Positions 6,756-12,203 of a DNA stretch of 12,203 nt are shown here, piece by piece; the first letter of the stretch is position 1, and the number at the start of each line of letters is the position of its first letter. Source of the DNA: Treponema sp. UBA1240 (GTDB taxonomy: Bacteria; Spirochaetota; Spirochaetia; Treponematales; Treponemataceae); contig DBWK01000120.1 in the NCBI GenBank assembly GCA_002308875.1, forward strand, positions 1 to 12,203, written 5' to 3'. Both the position numbers and the translations under genes were made by a program. The notes under the pieces were generated by a model, which saw only the letters and a list, made by a program, of their open reading frames with translations, did not search any database and had not been told where the DNA came from.

Positions 6756-7897
6756 TAAAAAACGTCTGCCTTTGCATCGGTTTTGGGCGGAATTGTGTTT
6801 CCTGCTGACATTTTTTCCGTTGCTGCGGCTTTTGCACCTGCCTTTTTATCTGATGTCTTGTTTTTTAGTTCCTGACCGGGAAAAAGCTTTGCACGCAGTT
6901 TTGTTTCAAGTTCGTGATAAAAATCGGGATTCTGTTCAAGAAACTGAATTGCATTTTCGCGTCCTTGTCCGATTTTTTCGTTATTGACTGCATACCATGC
7001 GCCTCGTTTTTCAACGAGCTCGTATTTTACAGCTGCATCCAGCATGCTTGAAACAGCCGAAATGCCTTTCCCAAAATAAATATCCAGCTCGACTTTTCTG
7101 AATGGTGGCGCAACTTTGTTTTTTACAACCTTTACGCGTACTCTGTTTCCTACGGCGTCTTCGCCGCCTTTTGCGTCTATTGATTCAATTCTTCTTACTT
7201 CAAGACGGATTGATGCGTAAAATTTAAGAGCGTTACCTCCGGTTGTCGTTTCGGGATTGCCGAACATGATTCCGATTTTCATGCGTATCTGGTTTATGAA
7301 TATCAGAAGACACTTTGATTTACCGATTATTGCAGTGAGTTTTCGGAGTGCCTGACTCATGAGTCTTGCTTGTAAACCTACGTGAGAATCGCCCATGTCG
7401 CCTTCAATTTCAGCTTGTGGTGTAAGTGCCGCAACGGAATCTACGACGATAATATCGATTGCACCTGAACGGACAAGGTTTTCTGCGATTTCGAGTGCTT
7501 GTTCACCTGTGTCTGGTTGTGAAACCCAAAGGTTGTCTATATCTACACCGAGATTTTTGGCGTAAACTGGATCGAGTGCGTGTTCCGCGTCAATAAATGC
7601 CGCAATACCACCGGCTTTTTGTGCTTCCGCAATCGCATGAAGGGCGAGTGTTGTTTTACCGGAAGACTCCGGGCCGTATACTTCTATGATACGTCCTTTT
7701 GGGTAACCGCCGATTCCCAATGCTTCATCAAGTAGAATTGAACCGGACGGAATTACGTCAATTCCGCTTACGTCAGTTCTCGTGCCCAGTTTCATCAGTG
7801 AGCCCTGTCCGAATTGTTTTTCAATCTGAAGTCTTGCTGCTTCAAGAGCTTTCATTTTTTCAGATAAATCTGTGTTTGTTGAATTTTCTACTGCCAT
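6755..7897 (-). CDS. recA: Recombinase RecA
   Basis: 380 residues from the ATG at 7897, compared with about 350 in E. coli. RecA coats single-stranded DNA and drives homologous pairing and repair. Walker A Gly-Pro-Glu-Ser-Ser-Gly-Lys-Thr (75-82), Walker B with Ile-Ile-Val-Val-Asp-Ser, loop L1 (Glu-Gly-Asp-Met-Gly-Asp-Ser-His-Val-Gly) and loop L2 (Phe-Gly-Asn-Pro-Glu-Thr-Thr-Thr-Gly-Gly) are all intact. The last 36 residues form a low-complexity tail with eight Lys against four acidic residues. The ATG is preferred over a GTG at 7918 because AAAGG lies eight bases before it, and because homologues start near Met-Ala; a promoter -10 next to the GTG would leave the latter untranscribed. The stop overlaps the folK start. 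No terminator separates it from the gene upstream. Confidence 0.98.
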   Translation of the reverse strand: MAVENSTNTDLSEKMKALEAARLQIEKQFGQGSLMKLGTRTDVSGIDVIPSGSILLDEALGIGGYPKGRIIEVYGPESSGKTTLALHAIAEAQKAGGIAAFIDAEHALDPVYAKNLGVDIDNLWVSQPDTGEQALEIAENLVRSGAIDIIVVDSVAALTPQAEIEGDMGDSHVGLQARLMSQALRKLTAIIGKSKCLLIFINQIRMKIGIMFGNPETTTGGNALKFYASIRLEVRRIESIDAKGGEDAVGNRVRVKVVKNKVAPPFRKVELDIYFGKGISAVSSMLDAAVKYELVEKRGAWYAVNNEKIGQGRENAIQFLEQNPDFYHELETKLRAKLFPGQELKNKTSDKKAGAKAAATEKMSAGNTIPPKTDAKADVF

Positions 7898-7915
7898 ATT
7901 TGCTACCTTTCCTCC

Positions 7916-7951
7916 CACTTTATATATAGGTACAAAAATGTGGTTTTTGAC
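7916..7951 (-). promoter_or_regulatory. Possible weak recA promoter with inverted repeat
   Basis: On the minus strand a TATATA box (7923-7928) lies 25 bases before the recA ATG, with GGAGG and AAAGG in between. The best -35 at 17-18 bases is poor (GTCAAA or TGTCAA, 7946-7952). Between them sits an inverted repeat CAAAAA (7933-7938) / TTTTTG (7944-7949), a possible operator. I saw no LexA-type box. Confidence 0.35.
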
Positions 7952-7969
7952 ACTTTCGGAAAATATTTT

Positions 7970-9046
7970 TTATTTTTTTCCTATTGGCTGATAAACCGAT
8001 TTGCCCTGCAGGAACAACTTATTGTTTTTTACTGTGAGTTTCCCCAAAATCTGCACAGGATTTTCAACGTCAATCGAGATTGGCATTGGAATTGAACATG
8101 GAACAATACCGTCAACATTCTTCATATCATCGTAACCAACAAGGAATTCACAATTGTAGGTTGTTTCCGTTTTTTCAACGTTGCTGACTCTTCCCGACCA
8201 TACTACCCAGCAATCCATGTACAGGTAAGGATCTGATTCCACTTTTTTGTATGAATAAACATCCTTTATTGTATCAAAGCCGGGTTCTGTAATATAATTC
8301 ATGATTTCCCGTGCTTTCTGTTTGATTGAAACGGATGCGTTGGAATTTAGAATTCGGTTTATTTCTACTTGTGCCTGATTGTCCTTAAAATCCTGAAAAT
8401 ATTTTATCGCTTTTGTATAGGAATCGTTGATTTGTGTTGTGGTCATTATGTAGCGGTATGTTCCGCCATCTGTTTCAACGGGATTGTTTTTTTCGTTCAC
8501 TGTAAGCGTATAATTGCTTAAGTCGGCGCGTTTAGGCGCTTTTTTGTGCATTGTAACGGCAGCTATGATTATGCCCGTTATTGCAAAAACTGCAAACGCG
8601 ACCAGCACAATCTGCTGTACGGGAATATAAACACCTGTTGATGGATAAAATTCCTTGATTTTGCCACTGTCAACCGCCTGTGAAATTGTTGCCATGTCGC
8701 TTTTGCGTATAAAGTTAAGGGATTTTTTTACAAGTGCATTCTGAGGGTCCATTTCCTGTGCTTCAAGGTAGCAGCTTATTGCTTCTGTTGTGCTGCCTTT
8801 GCGCAAAAATAGTGCGCCCAGCGCAATCAGGCTTTTGGGGGAATCGGAATCAATGCGTGATGCGGTTGTTAAGTAGTCTTCTGCGGCGCCCAGTATTCCG
8901 AGATACAAATTTGATACACCCAGCATATAAAAAAAGTCTGCTGACTGGCGGTATTCCATGACAAAAGGTTCAAGTTCTTTGATGAGATTTTCAAATTGTT
9001 TTCTTCTGAATAAAATGTCTGCTTTTTTTAACTTTGTATCTTCCAT
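7970..9046 (-). CDS. TPR protein with central membrane segment and unknown C-terminal domain
   Basis: 358 residues. The N-terminal part (about 1-120) is helical with TPR-like pairs (for example Ser-Thr-Thr-Glu-Ala-Ile-Ser-Cys-Tyr-Leu-Glu-Ala near 85-96 ending Asp-Pro-Gln-Asn). One membrane segment lies at about 143-166. By the positive-inside rule, with Lys/His/Arg directly after it, the orientation is unclear. After a linker comes a second helical stretch (205-252, Ala-Gln-Val-Glu-Ile-Asn-Arg-Ile-Leu) and then about 90 residues rich in beta pattern (Cys-Trp-Val-Val-Trp-Ser-Gly-Arg-Val), possibly OB-like; I do not recognise this domain. The start at 9046 has GGAG ten bases upstream. It follows the secreted TPR gene by 25 bases and shares its unit with rpe. 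Function unknown. Confidence 0.75.
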   Translation of the reverse strand: MEDTKLKKADILFRRKQFENLIKELEPFVMEYRQSADFFYMLGVSNLYLGILGAAEDYLTTASRIDSDSPKSLIALGALFLRKGSTTEAISCYLEAQEMDPQNALVKKSLNFIRKSDMATISQAVDSGKIKEFYPSTGVYIPVQQIVLVAFAVFAITGIIIAAVTMHKKAPKRADLSNYTLTVNEKNNPVETDGGTYRYIMTTTQINDSYTKAIKYFQDFKDNQAQVEINRILNSNASVSIKQKAREIMNYITEPGFDTIKDVYSYKKVESDPYLYMDCWVVWSGRVSNVEKTETTYNCEFLVGYDDMKNVDGIVPCSIPMPISIDVENPVQILGKLTVKNNKLFLQGKSVYQPIGKK

Positions 9047-9071
9047 GGCAAGATCACTCCAAACTATGTAA

Positions 9072-9767
9072 TTACTTATTCAGCTGGGCTTCTAATTCCC
9101 TTATCCTGTTCTGATATGCCAGTATTGCCTGTTCGTATTTTTGGCTTTTCTTTTCGTATTCTTCCGCTGCGCGCAATGATTCTTCGTGTGTAACTTTAAG
9201 AAGTTCCAAAAGTTCCTCTTCACGTTCCTTTTGGTTTATGAGGCTAAGCCTGTAAAAACTGGCTTCGTATTTGGGGCTGTCTTTGTAGTCGTCGATTATC
9301 ATTGTGTAAAAAAGTGATGCACGTTCATAGTTTTTTGTGTCAAACAGGGATTCTGCAATCCAGTAGAGAGCTGACGGTATAAGTTTGTGTTCGGGATATT
9401 CCTTTACAAAATCATAAAGTTGTCTGACTGCTTCATCATACTGTTTTAATTGATATAATGCCCTGCCTTTTTGGTAACAAATATCGGGAATCCTTTTTGA
9501 GTTTTTATATTTTGCTAGAAAGCTGTTTGAGTCTGCAAGTGCTGATTTGTAGTCGCCTGCTGATAGTTCGCTCATAACCAGCCAGTAAACTGAATCATCT
9601 GATACTGTGGCTTTGTCGGCAGAAAGTTTTTTGAAGAACATTACTGCCGCGTCCCAGTCTTCGCGGGAATATGCTTCCAAACCGGGAAGTAATGAGTCGG
9701 ATACTGTCTGTGAAAAAAGCAGCGTGCTGCAACAGATAAGGGTTAGTAAAGCGATAATTTTTTTCAT
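9072..9767 (-). CDS. Secreted TPR protein with C-terminal coiled coil (CpoB/BamD-like repeats)
   Basis: 231 residues from the ATG at 9767, which has GGAG six bases upstream. A signal peptide (residues 1-20: Lys-Lys, hydrophobic core, then Phe-Ser-Gln) fits type I cleavage; two cysteines in the core lack a proper lipobox (Ile or Cys at -1), so lipidation is unlikely. The body holds TPR-like pairs at about 30-180, with the Tyr-Pro-Glu-His-Lys and Tyr-Trp-Ile-Ala-Glu-Ser patterns seen in CpoB (YbgF) and BamD. The last 45 residues are a charged coiled coil, placed at the opposite end from CpoB. Its Shine-Dalgarno lies inside the last codons of rpe, two bases separate the genes, and the next gene also encodes a TPR protein. 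An envelope role is likely but not shown. Confidence 0.8.
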   Translation of the reverse strand: MKKIIALLTLICCSTLLFSQTVSDSLLPGLEAYSREDWDAAVMFFKKLSADKATVSDDSVYWLVMSELSAGDYKSALADSNSFLAKYKNSKRIPDICYQKGRALYQLKQYDEAVRQLYDFVKEYPEHKLIPSALYWIAESLFDTKNYERASLFYTMIIDDYKDSPKYEASFYRLSLINQKEREEELLELLKVTHEESLRAAEEYEKKSQKYEQAILAYQNRIRELEAQLNK

Positions 9768-9769
9768 TT

Positions 9770-10399
9770 TTATCTCCAATTCAGTTCTCCTGAAAAAAAG
9801 GCGGAACCGGATACAACAATGTCAACACCGGCGTCCAGTACAAGCGGAAGTGTTTGGTTGTTGATTCCGCCATCAACTGAAACTTTGTAATTATAACCCA
9901 TTTTTTTACGAATTTGTTGTAATTGTTTAATTTTTTCAACGCATTGCGGAATAAGTTTTTGACCGCCAAAACCTGGATTTACGGTCATGATGAGAACAAT
10001 GTCTGCAAACGGCAGGATTGATTCAAGAACTGATATGGGAGTTGATGGTACAATACTGATTCCCGCTTTTTTGTTCATGTCGTGAATCTGTTCTATTAGT
10101 CTGTGGTGATGAATTACATTTTCATAATGAAAGGTGAGCGCATCAGCGCCAGCTTTCGCAAAAGATTCAAAATGATTTTGCGGATTATTTATCATCAGGT
10201 GAACGTCAAAAAAAAGATCTGTCGTTTTTCGAAGGGCTTTTACAAGCGGTGGTCCGAAAGTAAAATTCGGAACGAATGTACCGTCCATGATGTCAATGTG
10301 AACCCATGAAGCGCTGCTTTTTTCTATTAAAGAAATTGAATCGGCAAAATGAAGATAATCAGCTGATAAAATTGAAGGGGCAAGTATACGTTTATTCAT
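9770..10399 (-). CDS. rpe: Ribulose-phosphate 3-epimerase
   Basis: 209 residues. The enzyme interconverts ribulose 5-phosphate and xylulose 5-phosphate in the pentose phosphate pathway. Visible motifs: Ala-Pro-Ser-Ile-Leu-Ser-Ala-Asp (7-14), His-Ile-Asp-Ile-Met-Asp-Gly (34-40), Asp-Val-His-Leu-Met (65-69), Asn-Pro-Gly-Phe-Gly-Gly-Gln (141-147) and Val-Asp-Gly-Gly-Ile-Asn (175-180), giving the metal-binding set His34, Asp36, His67 and Asp176. The protein stops nine residues after Ser-Gly-Ser-Ala, about 10-15 residues earlier than usual, so the last barrel helix seems short. The ATG at 10399 fits homologues; a TTG at 10417 would place the promoter inside the gene. A sigma-70 -10 box ends six bases before the ATG, so the mRNA probably has almost no leader. 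Confidence 0.96.
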   Translation of the reverse strand: MNKRILAPSILSADYLHFADSISLIEKSSASWVHIDIMDGTFVPNFTFGPPLVKALRKTTDLFFDVHLMINNPQNHFESFAKAGADALTFHYENVIHHHRLIEQIHDMNKKAGISIVPSTPISVLESILPFADIVLIMTVNPGFGGQKLIPQCVEKIKQLQQIRKKMGYNYKVSVDGGINNQTLPLVLDAGVDIVVSGSAFFSGELNWR

Positions 10400-10405
10400 C
10401 CTGTT

Positions 10406-10437
10406 ATTATAGTACAATATTGTGAAATGGATTTCAA
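10406..10437 (-). promoter_or_regulatory. Promoter of the rpe unit, leaderless start likely
   Basis: TTGAAA (10432-10437) and TACTAT (10409-10414) are separated by 17 bases; a perfect TATAAT (10406-10411) overlaps the latter. Either -10 puts the first transcribed base between about 10402 and 10399, at or next to the A of the rpe ATG. The only SD-like bases (AGG) touch the ATG. Confidence 0.6.
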
Positions 10438-10471
10438 GTTAATTGTTTGTGATTATTCTATCCGTGATTAT

Positions 10472-10502
10472 AAAAAAAGACCCGCACGGGGCGGGCCTTT
10501 TT
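10472..10502 (-). terminator. Intrinsic terminator after the ugpC-type gene
   Basis: In the minus-strand RNA GGCCCGC (10491-10497) pairs with GCGGGTC (10479-10485), one pair being G-U, over a five-base loop, followed by seven U (10472-10478). It lies 13 bases after the stop of the ABC ATPase gene. A run of T on the other side could let it stop plus-strand transcripts too. Confidence 0.92.
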
Positions 10503-10515
10503 GAAAGCAGGTAAA

Positions 10516-11628
10516 CTACTCTGTTGTAGGTGTTTCACAGATGCTGAGTTCTGTGTCTTTGTCAAAGAATTTACCTTTTTCCATAAATGGTGTGAAGTTT
10601 ACGGTCTCACCGATTGTGTACTTGTTGTCAGGTGAACAACGTGCAACACAGGACTGTGTCTTTGTTGTTAAGAACAGGTGTGTTTCAGCACCAAGCGGTT
10701 CAATAACGGAAATCTTCATCTGCATGTTGTTTGAAGCAACTGGAGTTGTTGTGTAAGTAAGGTCTTCTGGACGAATACCGAAGAATACTTCTTTTCCGAT
10801 GTATGCTTTAAGGGCTTTAGCCTGTTCTTCTGTCGGAGATACTTCGAAAGAACCTTCATCAGCAACGAGCTTTCCGCCTTTTTCAACAATTTTTACAGTG
10901 AGGAAGTTCATTGGCGGTGAACCGATGAATCCTGCAACGAATTTATTAATCGGGTGGTTATAGAGATACAACGGTGAACCAATCTGCTGGATTTTTCCGT
11001 CTTTCATAACAACAATTTTGTCACCCATTGTCATAGCTTCAACCTGGTCGTGTGTAACATAAATCATTGTTGCGTTCAAGCGGTGGTGCAAATCTGAAAT
11101 TTCTGCACGCATCTGAACACGTAGTTTTGCATCGAGGTTTGACAGCGGTTCGTCAAACAGGAAGACTTTAGGATTACGTACAATAGCACGTCCTACAGCA
11201 ACACGCTGTCTCTGACCGCCTGAAAGAGCCTTCGGTTTTCTGTCGAGAAGCTTTTCAATGTCAAGAATACGGGCTGCTTCGCGAACACGGCGTTCAATTT
11301 CGGCTTTGTCAACCTTGCGGATTTTAAGACCGAATGCCATGTTGTCATAAACAGTCATGTGAGGATACAACGCATAGTTCTGGAAAACCATTGCGATGTT
11401 TCTGTCTTTCGGAGGAACGTCATTCATCAACTCGCCATCGATGTAGAGTTCACCTTCTGTGATGTCTTCCAAACCTGCAATCATGCGGAGAGTGGTAGAC
11501 TTACCACAACCGGAAGGACCTACGAATACTACAAATTCGCGGTCTTCTACGGTGATATTGGCATTGTCAACAGCACGAACATTGCCGTCGTAAACCTTAC
11601 CAATACCTTTGAGTTCTACTTTAGCCAC
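10516..11628 (-). CDS. ugpC: Sugar ABC transporter ATPase, MsmX/UgpC/MalK family
   Basis: 370 residues, the usual length for this family. Walker A Gly-Pro-Ser-Gly-Cys-Gly-Lys-Ser-Thr (37-45), the Q-loop Gln83, the signature Leu-Ser-Gly-Gly-Gln (135-139), Walker B Val-Phe-Leu-Phe-Asp-Glu (155-160) and the switch His193 are intact. The C-terminal third (about 240-370) is the MalK-type regulatory/TOBE region with the Gly-Ile-Arg-Pro-Glu-Asp motif. It powers uptake of carbohydrates or glycerol phosphate from the cytoplasmic face. The GTG start at 11628 has AAGGAG seven bases upstream. No permease or binding-protein gene is near: it has its own promoter and terminator, as do shared ATPases such as MsmX that serve several importers. 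The exact symbol within the family and the substrate cannot be decided. Confidence 0.92.
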   Translation of the reverse strand: MAKVELKGIGKVYDGNVRAVDNANITVEDREFVVFVGPSGCGKSTTLRMIAGLEDITEGELYIDGELMNDVPPKDRNIAMVFQNYALYPHMTVYDNMAFGLKIRKVDKAEIERRVREAARILDIEKLLDRKPKALSGGQRQRVAVGRAIVRNPKVFLFDEPLSNLDAKLRVQMRAEISDLHHRLNATMIYVTHDQVEAMTMGDKIVVMKDGKIQQIGSPLYLYNHPINKFVAGFIGSPPMNFLTVKIVEKGGKLVADEGSFEVSPTEEQAKALKAYIGKEVFFGIRPEDLTYTTTPVASNNMQMKISVIEPLGAETHLFLTTKTQSCVARCSPDNKYTIGETVNFTPFMEKGKFFDKDTELSICETPTTE

Positions 11629-11647
11629 TTTAGGACTCCTTAGAATT

Positions 11648-11678
11648 ATTTTATAAAATCCATTGTATTTTATAAAAT
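11648..11678 (-). repeat. Two identical 12-bp palindromes at the ugpC-type promoter
   Basis: ATTTTATAAAAT occurs at 11648-11659 and at 11667-11678, centres 19 bp apart. The first in transcription order fills the promoter spacer; the second covers the expected start site. Candidate operators for an unknown regulator; AT-rich DNA makes chance occurrence less unlikely. Confidence 0.6.
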
Positions 11679-11690
11679 AAAAACTGTCAA
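11662..11690 (-). promoter_or_regulatory. Strong sigma-70 promoter of the ugpC-type gene
   Basis: The consensus -35 TTGACA (11685-11690) is followed after exactly 17 bases by TACAAT (11662-11667), which differs from consensus at one base. The expected start near 11655 gives a leader of about 27 bases that carries AAGGAG. Confidence 0.85.
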
Positions 11691-11707
11691 ATTTTTTTAC
11701 AGTTTTT
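11679..11707. repeat. 9-bp inverted repeat over the -35 box
   Basis: AAAAACTGT (11679-11687) and ACAGTTTTT (11699-11707) flank an 11-base spacer. The left arm overlaps the -35 hexamer of the ugpC-type promoter. A T run follows on the plus strand, but no plus-strand gene lies upstream to terminate, so an operator is the more likely reading. Confidence 0.4.
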
Positions 11708-11743
11708 TTTATCCGAAGCCTTAAGATGTAAAATTGCGAATAC

Positions 11744-11772
11744 TTGCTAAAAGTGGAATAAAATGCTATATA
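11744..11772 (+). promoter_or_regulatory. Promoter of the PUR-domain gene
   Basis: TTGCTA (11744-11749) and TATATA (11767-11772) are 17 bases apart, and TG at 11764-11765 gives an extended -10. The start would fall near 11779, leaving a leader of about 24 bases. Confidence 0.65.
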
Positions 11773-11802
11773 TTAGAAAATAAAACGGCAAGGAAGGTTG
11801 TG

Positions 11803-12180
11803 ATGTCTATTCGCGGCGAACTTTTTACGACTCAGGTTGTATTGGATAAGAGAGCTTATTTTTTTAACGTAAAGGAAAACCGCAACGGCGATGTTTTTTT
11901 GCAGGTCGTGGAAAGCAAAAGTAACAATGGCGAAGAATTTGATCGTCATGCCATCGTTGTGTTTGAAGAAGATATGCAAAAGTTTTGTAAGGGGTTTGAG
12001 GAAACTTTGGCATTTATCGAAAAAGACAAAAAAAACAAAGCCAAGGCAAAAATTGCAAAAGAAGCTGTAAATAAGAAGAAAATATACAAAAAATCTGAAA
12101 CGGAACAAAAAACGCTTGCACCACGTGTAAAAAAAACAGGTCGTGTCCACGTGGTTTCTAAACTTTCTGAACAAAAATAG
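11803..12180 (+). CDS. PUR-alpha-like (DUF3276) nucleic-acid-binding protein
   Basis: 125 residues. The ATG at 11803 is chosen because AGGAAGG lies five bases upstream; a TTG at 11734 in the same frame would be inside the promoter. Residues about 1-73 form a PUR repeat: an N-terminal Arg-Gly-Glu, then beta strands around Tyr-Phe-Phe-Asn-Val-Lys-Glu-Asn-Arg-Asn-Gly-Asp, then Arg-His-Ala-Ile-Val-Val-Phe-Glu-Glu-Asp-Met leading into the helix. This resembles BpuR of Borrelia burgdorferi, which binds DNA and RNA and acts in gene control. A Lys-rich tail (about 74-125, including Lys-Lys-Asn-Lys-Ala-Lys-Ala-Lys) is likely disordered and would add affinity for nucleic acid. It is the only plus-strand gene here and shares a short divergent region with the sugar ATPase gene. 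Its targets are not visible in the sequence. Confidence 0.85.
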   Translation: MSIRGELFTTQVVLDKRAYFFNVKENRNGDVFLQVVESKSNNGEEFDRHAIVVFEEDMQKFCKGFEETLAFIEKDKKNKAKAKIAKEAVNKKKIYKKSETEQKTLAPRVKKTGRVHVVSKLSEQK

Positions 12181-12203
12181 CAACGATATTTGAAAAAAAA
12201 GTG

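Noticed and set aside
6568..6987. Plus-strand open frame of 139 codons across the folK-recA junction
   Set aside because: It lies opposite two certain genes, has no Shine-Dalgarno or familiar motif, and fits a shadow of their codon use.
7945..7969. A/T-rich GGAAAA...TTTTCC repeat just after the membrane TPR gene as a terminator
   Set aside because: The stem is only six pairs, nearly all A-T, with a 12-base loop and no U tract after it.
7898..7969. SOS (LexA) box before recA
   Set aside because: Neither the E. coli-type nor the Gram-positive-type LexA consensus is present in this gap.
8526..8546. GC-rich short stem followed by six T on the plus strand (terminator-like)
   Set aside because: It lies inside a minus-strand coding region, has only about four good pairs, and no plus-strand gene precedes it.
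11773..12183. Minus-strand open frame of 136 codons opposite the PUR-domain gene
   Set aside because: Its Phe-rich composition is the antisense of a Lys-rich protein; the plus-strand gene has a promoter, a Shine-Dalgarno and a known fold.

Overview
The window looks like a housekeeping stretch of a spirochaete chromosome, most likely a Treponema relative. This rests on moderately AT-rich DNA, a PUR-domain protein of the type known in Borrelia (BpuR), an MsmX/UgpC-type sugar ATPase standing alone, several TPR proteins with a membrane anchor or signal peptide, and core genes of bacterial type. No database comparison was possible, so genus is an inference. No mobile element, CRISPR array, tRNA or rRNA was seen.

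All genes but one lie on the minus strand. Reading in the direction of transcription, from high to low coordinates: a divergent promoter region (about 11629-11802) separates a plus-strand PUR-domain gene from a monocistronic sugar ABC ATPase gene (ugpC/msmK type), which ends at a GC-rich intrinsic terminator (10472-10502). Next come rpe, a secreted TPR/coiled-coil protein and a membrane TPR protein, starting from a promoter so close to rpe that the mRNA would have almost no leader. After a 72-base gap with a possible weak promoter follows a tightly packed run: recA, folK, scpA, scpB, an rluB-type pseudouridine synthase, cmk and rpsA. Several of these overlap by 1 to 26 bases, which suggests translational coupling. 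The run joins DNA repair, folate synthesis, condensin, ribosome maturation, CMP recycling and translation. It closes at a long hairpin terminator (1731-1768).

Directly beyond that terminator lies a second group: a Fis-type regulator with a badly eroded sigma-54-activator ATPase domain, a YfgM-like membrane TPR protein, and the first 43 codons of a lipoprotein that runs off the left edge.

The points most worth a second look are: the regulator that has lost the sigma-54 contact loop and most ATPase residues; the hairpin jammed against its Shine-Dalgarno; two identical 12-bp palindromes set 19 bp apart around the ugpC promoter; a perfect 17-bp inverted repeat inside folK; and the apparently leaderless rpe.
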